A stretch of DNA of 64,000 nt from Rubrivivax albus (GTDB taxonomy: Bacteria > Pseudomonadota > Gammaproteobacteria > Burkholderiales > Burkholderiaceae_C): positions 1,054,001 to 1,118,000 of the forward strand of contig NZ_SACT01000001.1 of the NCBI RefSeq assembly GCF_004016515.1, read 5' to 3'. The notes under the pieces are model-generated. The model did not search any database and was not told the origin of the DNA. It was given only the letters and a program-made list of their open reading frames with translations. Both the position numbers and the translations under genes were made by a program. This document shows, in pieces, positions 1 through 10,032 of the stretch (positions are counted from its first letter, which is position 1; every line of letters begins with the position of its first letter).

Positions 1-2199
<2,199 letters not shown>

Positions 2200-2350
2200 A
2201 CACCGCCGACGGGCGCGCTGCGGGAAATCCGGCCCCGGGGAAACGCGGGGTCGGGCCCTCTGCGTCAGAACGCCGTAAGACGCCGGGCCAACAGTGCCGA
2301 GGGCGGCCCTGGCCATGGCGGCCGGCGCACCCCGATGGGCCCGCGGCCCG

Positions 2351-2647
2351 ATGCTCACTGTCCTCAACGTCCTGCAACTCGTGCTCTACATCGCCCTGCT
2401 GGCCCTGGCCGGGCAGGGCTTGCTGTACCTGCTGGCCGGGCCGGCGCGCGAGCACAACCTGTTCTACCAGCTGCTGCGCGTCGTTGGCCGGCCGTTCACC
2501 GGCACCTTGAGGCGGTTGACGCCGGCGCAGGTGTCGGACCGGCAGGTCGGCCTGCTGACCTTCGTGATGCTGGCGCTGGCCTACGTCGTGGTCACGATCG
2601 AAAAGGTGCGCTGGTGCGTGCGCATCGGCTTGGAGCAGTGCCGATGA
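2351..2647 (+). CDS. Small two-helix membrane protein, function unknown
   Basis: A 98-residue protein with hydrophobic segments at about residues 5-28 and 66-82 and a basic loop between them (RPFTGTLRRLTPAQ), so probably a two-helix inner-membrane protein. I do not recognise a named family. The reading frame is open further upstream (GTG/ATG-like codons from 2294), but the ATG at 2351 places the first hydrophobic helix at the N-terminus as expected. Its stop overlaps the start of the downstream TPR gene by four bases (ATGA), so the two are probably co-translated and may act together, perhaps as membrane anchor and soluble partner (inference). Confidence 0.7.
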   Translation: MLTVLNVLQLVLYIALLALAGQGLLYLLAGPAREHNLFYQLLRVVGRPFTGTLRRLTPAQVSDRQVGLLTFVMLALAYVVVTIEKVRWCVRIGLEQCR

Positions 2648-3216
2648 TGGACGCGCTCGGTCTGCGATGGCTGCGCTGGCGCGCGTTGGCGATGCTAGCC
2701 CTGGGCCGTCCGGCGGCGGCGCTGGCGCTGTTCGAGCGGCTGCTCGTGCGCTGCCCGGCCGACCGCCACGCCCAGGCCAGCCGCGCCCACCTGCTGGCCG
2801 CGGCCGGTCGGCTGGCGGAGGCCGAAGCCGCATACATGCAGCTGCTCGGCGATGCCCCGGTGGACGCGGCGTCCTGGTTCAACCTGGGCTGGGTCCGTGA
2901 GCAACGCGGTGACGACGCGGGCGCCATCGTCGCCTTCACCCGCGCCACCGAGGTGGACGCCCGGCTAGACCGTGCCTGGTTCGGCCTCGGCCAGGCCCTG
3001 TGGCGCCAGCGCCAGCTCGACGGCGCCGCGCAGGCGCTGGAGCGGAACACGGCGCTTCAGCCGATGAGCCCGCACGGCTGGGTGGCCCTGGCCCAGGTGC
3101 ACCAGGCCCGCGGCCGGCCGGACGAAGCCAAGCGCATCGTGCACCACCTGCAGGGCTTCGAGCCGCGCGCGGCGGCGGCGCTGCAGCGCTCACTCGGCCC
3201 GATGCTGGCCGGCTGA
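2644..3216 (+). CDS. TPR-repeat protein
   Basis: A 190-residue all-helical protein made of tetratricopeptide repeats; recognisable units include the stretches around A-S-W-F-N-L-G-W-V and R-A-W-F-G-L-G-Q-A-L-W-R-Q-R, where Trp/Gly/Ala/Leu positions follow the TPR pattern. TPRs are protein-interaction scaffolds; no catalytic domain is visible. There is no clear signal peptide, although the N-terminus (LRWLRWRALAMLALG) is hydrophobic and basic. Translation starts at ATG-ATG 2644, overlapping the stop of the small membrane protein gene. Partner and process are unknown. Confidence 0.8.
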   Translation: MMDALGLRWLRWRALAMLALGRPAAALALFERLLVRCPADRHAQASRAHLLAAAGRLAEAEAAYMQLLGDAPVDAASWFNLGWVREQRGDDAGAIVAFTRATEVDARLDRAWFGLGQALWRQRQLDGAAQALERNTALQPMSPHGWVALAQVHQARGRPDEAKRIVHHLQGFEPRAAAALQRSLGPMLAG

Positions 3217-3281
3217 GGCCCCCACGGCCTCGAACGAGCACCTGGCCGCACGACACAACAAGACGACCGAGGAGGACCCCC

Positions 3282-3539
3282 GTGACCGCGAGCGAACACC
3301 ACCGCGCCTACTGGCGCAGCAACCTGCGCCTGACGACGGTGCTGATGGCCGTCTGGTTCGTGGTCAGCTTCGTCGTCGCCTACTTCGCGCGCGAACTCAG
3401 CTTCGACTTCTTCGGCTGGCCCTTCAGTTTCTGGGTCGCGGCCCAGGGGGCCTTGGTCGTCTACGTGCTGATCATCGGCGTCTACGCGCGCACGATGAAC
3501 CGGCTCGACCAAGAGCACGGCGTGGCCGAGGACGAGTGA
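3282..3539 (+). CDS. DUF4212 small subunit of sodium/solute symporter
   Basis: An 85-residue protein with two transmembrane helices (about residues 17-38 and 47-70) and the family-typical beginning HHRAYWRSNLRL and the F-D-F-F-G-W-P-F-S-F-W motif between helices. DUF4212 proteins are always encoded next to a large sodium:solute symporter and are thought to be its accessory subunit. GTG at 3282 is chosen because GGAGG lies six bases upstream (3271-3275) and homologues start here; the frame is open further upstream without a ribosome binding site. One base separates its stop from the next gene's ATG. Confidence 0.9.
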   Translation: MTASEHHRAYWRSNLRLTTVLMAVWFVVSFVVAYFARELSFDFFGWPFSFWVAAQGALVVYVLIIGVYARTMNRLDQEHGVAEDE

Positions 3540-3540
3540 G

Positions 3541-5652
3541 ATGAGCCGCCCCGCCACCGGCTCCGCAGCGGCCGCCAACCGTGCCTTCAAGGCCCAGCTC
3601 AACCGCGTCTACGGCTGGTACACCGGGGGCTTCATCGCCTTCGTCATCGTGCTCGCGGTGCTGGAGGTGCTGGGCCTGCCGCGCACCTGGATCGGCCTGA
3701 CCTTCCTGCTCGCCACCGTGGCGCTGTACGCCGGGATCGGCGTCATGAGCCGCACCTCCGACGCGTCGGAGTACTACGTGGCCGGCCGCCGCGTGCCGGC
3801 GATCTACAACGGCATGGCCACCGGTGCCGACTGGATGAGCGCCGCCTCCTTCATCGGCATGGCCGGCACCTTGTACCTGACCGGTTACGGCGGGCTCGCC
3901 TTCATCATGGGCTGGACCGGCGGCTACGTGCTGGTGGCGCTGTTCCTGGCGCCGTACCTGCGCAAGTTCGGCCAGTTCACGATCCCCGATTTCCTGGGCG
4001 CGCGCTACGAGGGCAACACCGCGCGCTTCATCGGCATCTTCGCCGCCATCCTCTGCTCCTTCACCTACGTGGTGGCGCAGATCCTCGGCGTGGGCGTGAT
4101 CACCGCGCGGCTGACCGGGCTGGAGTTCACCATCGGCGTCTTCGTCGGCCTGGGCGGCATCCTGGTGTGCTCCTTCCTCGGCGGCATGCGTGCCGTCACC
4201 TGGACGCAGGTGGCGCAGTACATCATCCTCATCATCGCCTACATGATCCCGGTGGTCTGGCTGTCGGTGAAGCAGACCGGCGTGCCGGTGCCGCAGGTGG
4301 TCTACGGCGCGCAGCTGCAGAAGGTCACGGCACTGGAGCAGAAGCTGCTGGACGACCCGAAGGAACGCGAGGTGATCGCGCTGTACCAGGCGCAGGCCGA
4401 CGACTACGCCCGGCGGCTGCAGGACGTGCCCGCCTCGCTGACCGCCGCGCGCAGCACCGCGGAAGCGGAGCTGGCGGCGCTGAAGGCCGAGAACGCGCCG
4501 GTGGCACAGATCCAGGCCGCGGAACGTGCGCTGTCGCGCCTCCCCGGCAACGAGACCGAAGCCGCGGCGGCCTGGTCGGCGGCCCAGGCCGCCGCCGAAT
4601 CGCGGGCCCGTCCGCTGGCCGGCATGCCGCGGCATGCGCAGCAATTCGCCGGCGACCCGGACGGCACGCCGCAGGAGCAGGCGGCTTTCGATGTCTCCCG
4701 GCGCAACTTCCTGGCCCTGGTGTTCTGCCTGATGCTGGGCACGGCGGCGCTGCCGCACATCCTGATGCGCTACTACACCACGCCGTCGGTGAAGCAGGCG
4801 CGCGAGTCGGTGACCTGGTCGCTGTTCTTCATCTTCATGCTCTACGTCACCGCACCGGCGCTGGCGGTACTGGTGAAGTACGAGATGTTCAGCCTCGTGG
4901 TGGGCACGCCATTCGACCAGCTGCCGCAATGGATCGCCGACTGGCACCGCGTGGACCCGGCGCTGCTGACGGTGACCGACATCAACAAGGACGGCATCCT
5001 GCAGCTCGGCGAGATGAAGATCGGCGGCGACATCATCGTGCTGGCCACGCCGGCCATCGCCGGGCTGCCCTACGTGGTCTCGGGCATGGTGGCCGCCGGC
5101 GGCCTGGCGGCGGCGCTGTCCACCGCAGACGGCCTGCTGCTGACCATCGCCAACGCGCTGTCGCACGACATGTACTACAAGATGATCGACCCCAACGCGT
5201 CCACCGCGCGCCGGGTGGCCATCTCCAAGGCGCTGCTGCTGGTGGTGGCGGTGGCCGCGGCGTCGGTGGCGGCCCAGCGGCCGGCCGACATCCTGTTCCT
5301 GGTCTCGGCGGCGTTCTCGTTCGCCGCCGCCGCGTTCTTCCCGGCGCTGACGCTGGGCATCTTCTGGAAGCGCGCCAGCAAGTGGGGCGCCATCTGCGGC
5401 ATGGTCGCGGGCCTGGGCATCACCTTCTACTACATGGCCGTGACGCACCCGTGGCTGCGGGGCGTCTTCGGCGTCACCTCGCCGGTGGAGCTGTGGTGGG
5501 GCATTCAGCCGATTGCCGCGGGGCTGTTCGGTGTGCCGCTGGGCTTCGCGGTCATCGTCGTCGTGAGCCTGCTGACGCCGCCGCCGCGGCCCGAGGTGCA
5601 GGCGCTGGTGGAGCACGTCCGCTATCCCAACCTGGACGGTCTGGCGCGCTGA
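3541..5652 (+). CDS. Sodium/solute symporter, VC_2705 subfamily
   Basis: A 703-residue secondary transporter of the SSS superfamily (ActP/PutP relatives), expected to carry a small carboxylate into the cell with Na+. Many transmembrane helices are evident, with the SSS-type stretches [10 protein letters not shown] near residue 77 and [11 protein letters not shown] near 522. Two unusual soluble insertions occur: a hydrophilic, Ala/Glu/Arg-rich, probably coiled-coil segment at about 243-385, and a canonical EF-hand loop [12 protein letters not shown] at 480-491. Its partner is the adjacent DUF4212 protein. The family is clear; the substrate is not (acetate or another short organic acid is a guess). 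Confidence 0.9.
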   Translation: MSRPATGSAAAANRAFKAQLNRVYGWYTGGFIAFVIVLAVLEVLGLPRTWIGLTFLLATVALYAGIGVMSRTSDASEYYVAGRRVPAIYNGMATGADWMSAASFIGMAGTLYLTGYGGLAFIMGWTGGYVLVALFLAPYLRKFGQFTIPDFLGARYEGNTARFIGIFAAILCSFTYVVAQILGVGVITARLTGLEFTIGVFVGLGGILVCSFLGGMRAVTWTQVAQYIILIIAYMIPVVWLSVKQTGVPVPQVVYGAQLQKVTALEQKLLDDPKEREVIALYQAQADDYARRLQDVPASLTAARSTAEAELAALKAENAPVAQIQAAERALSRLPGNETEAAAAWSAAQAAAESRARPLAGMPRHAQQFAGDPDGTPQEQAAFDVSRRNFLALVFCLMLGTAALPHILMRYYTTPSVKQARESVTWSLFFIFMLYVTAPALAVLVKYEMFSLVVGTPFDQLPQWIADWHRVDPALLTVTDINKDGILQLGEMKIGGDIIVLATPAIAGLPYVVSGMVAAGGLAAALSTADGLLLTIANALSHDMYYKMIDPNASTARRVAISKALLLVVAVAAASVAAQRPADILFLVSAAFSFAAAAFFPALTLGIFWKRASKWGAICGMVAGLGITFYYMAVTHPWLRGVFGVTSPVELWWGIQPIAAGLFGVPLGFAVIVVVSLLTPPPRPEVQALVEHVRYPNLDGLAR

Positions 5653-5704
5653 CCCGCCCCGGGCCGCCCTGGCGGGCAGGGCGGCAGGTGCCACAGCCTG
5701 CCCG

Positions 5705-5713
5705 TGCTATGAT
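5705..5713 (+). promoter_or_regulatory. Putative extended -10 promoter of the S6/L9 operon
   Basis: TG-C-TATGAT at 5705-5713 is an extended -10 element (TGn plus a TATAAT-like hexamer) lying 95 bases before the rpsF start codon. No good -35 hexamer is seen at the right distance, as is common for extended -10 promoters. It is the best sigma-70 candidate in the 155-base gap. Confidence 0.45.
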
Positions 5714-5807
5714 CGCGGGCTTTCCCCTTGCCGCACCCATGCCGACGCACCGGGGCGGCTTCCCCGCGCAGGCCATCCTGGCCGGCCGGAATCCACAAGG
5801 AGTGTTC

Positions 5808-6176
5808 ATGCGTCATTACGAGATCGTTCTGCTGATCCATCCGGATCAGAGCGAACAGGTTCCGGCCATGCTGGAGCGTTACAAGGGCATCGTCACTGCC
5901 GCCGGCGGCTCGGTGCACCGTGTCGAGGACTGGGGTCGGCGCCAGCTGGCCTACATGATCCAGAAGCTGGCCAAGGCGCACTACCTGTGCCTGAACATCG
6001 AGTGCAGCAAGGAAACCCTTGCCGAACTCGAGACCGGCTTCCGCTTCAACGACGCCGTGCTGCGCCACATGACCATCGCCCGCAAGAAGGCCGAGACGGC
6101 CCCGTCGGTGATGATGAAGGCCGTCGAGCGCGAGGAGGCCCGCAAGGCCGCCAGCCAGCAGGAGGCCGCGGCCTGA
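5808..6176 (+). CDS. rpsF: 30S ribosomal protein S6
   Basis: A 122-residue S6 protein, which binds the central domain of 16S rRNA as a heterodimer with S18. The family signature is visible from the start ([19 protein letters not shown]) and in [14 protein letters not shown], followed by a charged C-terminal tail. ATG 5808 has AAGGAG at 5797-5802. It is the first gene of the rpsF-priB-rpsR-rplI operon. Confidence 0.98.
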   Translation: MRHYEIVLLIHPDQSEQVPAMLERYKGIVTAAGGSVHRVEDWGRRQLAYMIQKLAKAHYLCLNIECSKETLAELETGFRFNDAVLRHMTIARKKAETAPSVMMKAVEREEARKAASQQEAAA

Positions 6177-6204
6177 GGACGGCGACCGCGCCTGCCGCAC
6201 GCAC

Positions 6205-6504
6205 GTGAACCGGCTGCTGTTGTCGGGTTCGCTGCTGCAGCGGGGCGCACCGCGGTTCACCCCCGCCGGGCTGCCGGCCCTGGACCTGCTGATCCAGCAC
6301 CAGTCCACGGTCGAACAGGCCGGCCACCCGCGCCAGCTCTCCCTGGAGATGAAGGCGCAGGCGGTGGGGGAGGTCACCGCGGTCCTGGCGGCGATGCCGC
6401 TGGGCAGGCAAGCCCGGTTCGCCGGCTTCCTGGCATCGGCCCGCAACGGGCGCGGCTGGCTGTTCCACGTGACCGAGGTCGAACCTGCAGACGACGCTGT
6501 CTGA
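6205..6504 (+). CDS. priB: Primosomal replication protein N (PriB)
   Basis: A 99-residue single OB-fold protein related to SSB that binds ssDNA and PriA during replication restart. Conserved pieces include the start NRLLLSGSLLQRG, the L-D-L-L-I-Q-H strand and the end A-R-N-G-R-G-W-L-F-H-V-T. The start is GTG at 6205 with a weak ribosome binding site, which suggests translation is kept below that of the flanking ribosomal proteins. Its place between rpsF and rpsR is conserved in beta- and gammaproteobacteria and supports the call. Confidence 0.95.
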   Translation: MNRLLLSGSLLQRGAPRFTPAGLPALDLLIQHQSTVEQAGHPRQLSLEMKAQAVGEVTAVLAAMPLGRQARFAGFLASARNGRGWLFHVTEVEPADDAV

Positions 6505-6555
6505 CCTGTTCGCCCCATCGAATTCCGATCCGGATCAATTTTCAGGAGATTCCCA

Positions 6556-6846
6556 ATGGCACCCCCCCGTGGCAAAGGCCGTTTCGGCAAGGACAAGAAG
6601 CCCAAGCGCAACAGCCAGTCGCTGCTGTTCCGCCGCAAGCGCTTCTGCCGCTTCACCGTCGCCGGCGTCGAAGAGATCGACTACAAGGAGATCGACGTGC
6701 TGCGTGACTTCATCGGCGACAACGGCAAGATCACGCCGGCGCGCCTGACGGGCACGCGCGCGATCTACCAGCGCCAGCTGACCACCGCCATCAAGCGCGC
6801 GCGCTTCCTGGCCCTGCTGCCCTACAGCGACCAGCACAAGGTCTAA
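6556..6846 (+). CDS. rpsR: 30S ribosomal protein S18
   Basis: A 96-residue S18 with the conserved core R-R-K-R-F-C-R-F and I-D-Y-K-E-I-D-V-L and the C-terminal R-L-T-G-T and [13 protein letters not shown]. It is about 20 residues longer than E. coli S18 because of a basic Gly/Lys-rich N-terminal extension ([17 protein letters not shown]), common in Burkholderiales. ATG 6556 is preceded by AGGAG (6543-6547). Confidence 0.98.
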   Translation: MAPPRGKGRFGKDKKPKRNSQSLLFRRKRFCRFTVAGVEEIDYKEIDVLRDFIGDNGKITPARLTGTRAIYQRQLTTAIKRARFLALLPYSDQHKV

Positions 6847-6858
6847 GAGGAGAACGGC

Positions 6859-7311
6859 ATGCAAGTGATCCTGCTGGAAAAGATCGGCACCCTGGGCAAC
6901 CTGGGCGACATCGTCAAGGTCAAGGACGGCTACGCCCGCAACTACCTGATCCCGACCAAGCGCGCCCGCCGCGCCACCGAGGCCGCGATCAAGGAGTTCG
7001 AGCAGAAGCGCGCGGACCTGGAGAAGGCCGCCGCCGAGAAGCTGGCCGCCGCCCAGGCCCTGGGCGACAAGATGAGCGGCAAGACCGTGACCATCGCGCA
7101 GAAGGCCGGCGTCGACGGCCGTCTGTTCGGCTCCGTCACCAACGCCGACATTGCCGAGGCCCTGGGCAAGCTGGGCTTCGAGGTCGCCAAGTCGCAGGTG
7201 CGTCTGGCCACTGGCCCGCTGAAGACCGTGGGCGAGTACACGGTGGCCGTGGCGCCGCACACCGACGTCGTGGTCGACGTGACGGTGGCCGTCACCGCGC
7301 TGGCGGACTGA
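6859..7311 (+). CDS. rplI: 50S ribosomal protein L9
   Basis: A 150-residue L9 that binds domain V of 23S rRNA and stabilises the L1 stalk base. The N-terminal signature [15 protein letters not shown] followed by [12 protein letters not shown] is intact, then the long connecting helix (about residues 40-75) and the C-terminal domain. GAGGAG directly after the rpsR stop provides the ribosome binding site. It is the last gene of the operon, followed by a strong terminator. Confidence 0.98.
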   Translation: MQVILLEKIGTLGNLGDIVKVKDGYARNYLIPTKRARRATEAAIKEFEQKRADLEKAAAEKLAAAQALGDKMSGKTVTIAQKAGVDGRLFGSVTNADIAEALGKLGFEVAKSQVRLATGPLKTVGEYTVAVAPHTDVVVDVTVAVTALAD

Positions 7312-7393
7312 CTGGCGCGACCAGGCGGTTCGATGCACACTCGGGGCTTCTGCCCCGATCCGAGGGCTGGCTGACGCCGGCACTCCACCCGAG

Positions 7394-7423
7394 AGGGCCG
7401 GCTCACGCCGGCCCTTTGCTTTT
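7394..7423 (+). terminator. Rho-independent terminator of the rpsF-rplI operon
   Basis: A perfect nine-base-pair stem AGGGCCGGC (7394-7402) / GCCGGCCCT (7407-7415) with a TCAC loop is followed by TTTGCTTTT. It separates the ribosomal operon from dnaB. Confidence 0.9.
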
Positions 7424-7476
7424 CGGGGCTGGCGTTGTCCCCACCGTGACCACCGGCTGTCCACAGGTTTGTCCCC

Positions 7477-8901
7477 ATGTCCCTGCTGAGCCCCTCCCGC
7501 AAAGACGGCGCCGAACGCGACGACGAGGTGGCGCGCCTGCGCGTGCCGCCGCACTCCAACGAGGCCGAGCAGAGCGTGCTCGGCGGCCTGCTGCTGGACA
7601 ACCTGGCCTGGGACCGCGCGGCGGACCTGCTCACCGAAGGCGACTTCTACCGCCTGGAGCACCGGCTGATCTACGGCGCCATCGGCACGCTGATCGCCGC
7701 CAGCAAGCCAGCCGACGTGATCACCGTCTTCGAGCAGTTGCAGGGCCTGGGCAAGGGCGAGGACGTCGGCGGCCTGGCCTACCTGAACGCGCTGGCGCAG
7801 AGCGTGCCCAGCGCGGCCAACCTGCGTCGCTACGCGGAGATCGTGCGCGAGCGCGCCATCCTGCGCAAGCTGATCGCCACCAGCGACGAGATCGCCACCA
7901 ATGCCTTCAACCCGCAGGGCCGCGCGGTGGCGCAGCTGCTGGACGAGGCCGAGGCGCAGATCCTGCGCATCGGCGAGGAAGGCGCGCGCCAGCGCCAGGG
8001 TTTCCAGGCCATCGACAAGCTGGCCGTGGCGCTGATCGACCGCGTGATGGAACTGGCCGAGAACGGCGCCGAGGACGTCACCGGCGTGCGCAGCGGCTTC
8101 TTCGACCTCGACCGCAACATGGCCGGTCTGCAGAAGGGCGACCTGATCGTGCTCGCCGCGCGCCCGTCGATGGGCAAGACCGCGTTCGCGCTGAACATCG
8201 CCGAGAACGTGGCCGTGCACGAGGGCCTGCCGGTGCTGGTGTTCTCGATGGAAATGGGCGCGTCGCAGTTGGCGCTGCGTCTGGTGGGCTCGCTGGGCCG
8301 CATCGACCAGACCCACCTGCGAACCGGCAAGCTGGGCGACGACGAGTGGGGCCGCCTGGCCGAGGCGGTGGACAAGCTCAAGCAGGCGCAGCTCTTCATC
8401 GACGAGACGCCGGGCCTGAACGTGGCCGAGCTGCGTGCGCGGGCGCGGCGCATGGCGCGCCAGTTCGGCGGCACGCTGGGCCTGATCGTCATCGACTACC
8501 TACAGCTGATGAGCGGCAGCGGCGGCAGCGACGAGAACCGCGCCACCGAGCTGGGCGAGATCTCGCGGGGCCTCAAGGGCCTGGCCAAGGAACTGCAGTG
8601 CCCGGTGATCGCGCTGTCGCAGCTCAACCGCAGCGTCGAGACCCGCACCGACAAGCGGCCGATGATGAGCGACCTGCGCGAGTCCGGCGCCATCGAGCAG
8701 GACGCCGACGTCATCATGTTCATCTACCGCGACGACTACTACAACAAGATGGATGGCCCGAACCCGAGCAAGGAGCCGGGGGTGTCGGAGATCATCATCG
8801 CCAAGCAGCGCAACGGCCCTGTGGGCACCACCAAGCTCACCTTCCTGAAGCCGCTGACGCGCTTCGAGAACATGGCGCCGGAGTACGGCAACGAGTATTG
8901 A
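7477..8901 (+). CDS. dnaB: Replicative DNA helicase DnaB
   Basis: A 474-residue hexameric 5'-3' helicase of the replication fork. The N-terminal DnaB domain begins at about residue 25 (P-P-H-S-N-E-A-E-Q-S-V-L-G). The RecA-like motor has Walker A RPSMGKT (Lys234), Walker B LIVIDYLQL (Asp340), and the C-terminal S-Q-L-N-R-S-V-E and S-G-A-I-E-Q-D-A-D-V motifs. No intein interrupts it. The length is standard. It follows rplI as in many beta- and gammaproteobacteria but is separated by a terminator, so it needs its own promoter in 7424-7476, where I see no clear consensus. Confidence 0.98.
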   Translation: MSLLSPSRKDGAERDDEVARLRVPPHSNEAEQSVLGGLLLDNLAWDRAADLLTEGDFYRLEHRLIYGAIGTLIAASKPADVITVFEQLQGLGKGEDVGGLAYLNALAQSVPSAANLRRYAEIVRERAILRKLIATSDEIATNAFNPQGRAVAQLLDEAEAQILRIGEEGARQRQGFQAIDKLAVALIDRVMELAENGAEDVTGVRSGFFDLDRNMAGLQKGDLIVLAARPSMGKTAFALNIAENVAVHEGLPVLVFSMEMGASQLALRLVGSLGRIDQTHLRTGKLGDDEWGRLAEAVDKLKQAQLFIDETPGLNVAELRARARRMARQFGGTLGLIVIDYLQLMSGSGGSDENRATELGEISRGLKGLAKELQCPVIALSQLNRSVETRTDKRPMMSDLRESGAIEQDADVIMFIYRDDYYNKMDGPNPSKEPGVSEIIIAKQRNGPVGTTKLTFLKPLTRFENMAPEYGNEY

Positions 8902-8912
8902 CGACAACACGG

Positions 8913-8932
8913 TACTGTATGAACATACAGCA
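8913..8932 (+). promoter_or_regulatory. LexA (SOS) box before the radical SAM gene
   Basis: TACTGTATGAACATACAGCA matches the E. coli LexA operator consensus TACTGTATATATATACAGTA at 16 of 20 positions, with the invariant CTGT-N8-ACAG core at 8915-8930. It fills the 30-base gap between the dnaB stop and the start codon of the next gene, exactly where a repressor would block that gene's transcription. Confidence 0.85.
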
Positions 8933-10032
8933 TGTCCGTGTCATCCGATCTCCCGCCGCCGGCGCCGCTGAAGGGGCGCGGCACGGTCTGGGCGCTGGAA
9001 CATCGCTTCAGCACCACGCAGGCCGACGCTTTCGATGACGGCTGGGGCACGCTGGATCAAGCGGCCGGCGAGGAGCACCTGCCGCCCGACACGCAGATCA
9101 TCGAGGAACAGGCGCGCAGCATCCTGGCGGCCAACGACTCGCCGGACATCGGCTTCGACCTGTCCATCAACCCCTACCGCGGCTGCGAGCACGGCTGCAT
9201 CTACTGCTACGCGCGGCCCACGCACAGCTACCTCAACCTGTCGCCGGGGCTGGACTTCGAGACGCGCATCGTCGCCAAGGTCAATGCTGCCGACTGCCTG
9301 CGCGATGCGCTGAACGCCCGCGACTACCGGCCGCGGTCACTGAACATCGGTTCGGCCACGGACGCCTACCAGCCGGCTGAACGCCGGCTGCGCATCACGC
9401 GCGGCGTCATCGAGGTGCTGGCCGAGGCGCGGCACCCGTTCTCGCTGATCACCAAGTCGGCCGGCGTCGAGCGTGACCTCGACCTGATCGCCCCGATGGC
9501 GGCGCAGCGGCAGGCGGCGGTCTATGTGTCGATCACCACGCTGGACGGTGAACTGGCGCGTCGCCTGGAACCGCGTGCAGCTTCGCCGGTGCGCCGGTTG
9601 CGCACGCTGCGCACACTGGCCGACGCCGGCGTGCCGGTGGGGGTGAGCGTGTCGCCGGTGATCCCGTTCCTCAACGAACCGGAACTCGAGCGCATCCTGG
9701 AGGCGGCCAGAGACGCCGGCGCCACGTCGGCCTTCAGCATCGTGCTGCGCCTGCCCTGGGAGGTGAGCCCGCTGTTCCAGCACTGGCTGCAGCAGCACGT
9801 GCCCGACCGCGCGGCGCGCATCATGGCGCGGCTGCGCGAGATGCGCGGCGGGCGCGACAACGACGCGCGCTTCGGCAGCCGCATGACCGGCGAGGGCGTC
9901 TGGGCGCAGCTGCTGCGCCAGCGCTTCCATAAGGCCTGCCACAGGCTTGGGCTCAACCAGGCGAAGGCGCCTCTCGACGCCGGGCCGTTCAGGCCGCCGG
10001 CGAGACAGCCGGGGCAGGCGAGTCTGTTCTGA
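8932..10032 (+). CDS. PA0069-family radical SAM protein (SplB-like)
   Basis: A 366-residue radical SAM enzyme. The 4Fe-4S motif is CEHGCIYC (Cys at about 83, 87 and 90) in the context N-P-Y-R-G-C, typical of the PA0069/Rv2578c group related to spore photoproduct lyase. The substrate is unknown. The LexA box immediately upstream places it in the SOS response, consistent with a role in DNA damage repair (inference); I recall that P. aeruginosa PA0069 is also LexA-controlled. ATG 8932 overlaps the last base of the box and has no Shine-Dalgarno sequence, so the true start may be GTG 8938 or the mRNA may be nearly leaderless. The 3' end overlaps the convergent regulator gene by 44 bases. Confidence 0.88.
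   Translation: MSVSSDLPPPAPLKGRGTVWALEHRFSTTQADAFDDGWGTLDQAAGEEHLPPDTQIIEEQARSILAANDSPDIGFDLSINPYRGCEHGCIYCYARPTHSYLNLSPGLDFETRIVAKVNAADCLRDALNARDYRPRSLNIGSATDAYQPAERRLRITRGVIEVLAEARHPFSLITKSAGVERDLDLIAPMAAQRQAAVYVSITTLDGELARRLEPRAASPVRRLRTLRTLADAGVPVGVSVSPVIPFLNEPELERILEAARDAGATSAFSIVLRLPWEVSPLFQHWLQQHVPDRAARIMARLREMRGGRDNDARFGSRMTGEGVWAQLLRQRFHKACHRLGLNQAKAPLDAGPFRPPARQPGQASLF

Noticed and set aside
3472-5694. A 740-codon open frame antisense to the symporter gene
   Set aside because: Composition is His/Gln/Arg/Gly-rich with no domain, as expected for the antisense shadow of a high-GC gene with strong third-position bias.
5714-5807. Possible S6:S18-binding autoregulatory leader before rpsF
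   Set aside because: The region is GC-rich and can fold, but I could not match the conserved leader structure with confidence by eye.
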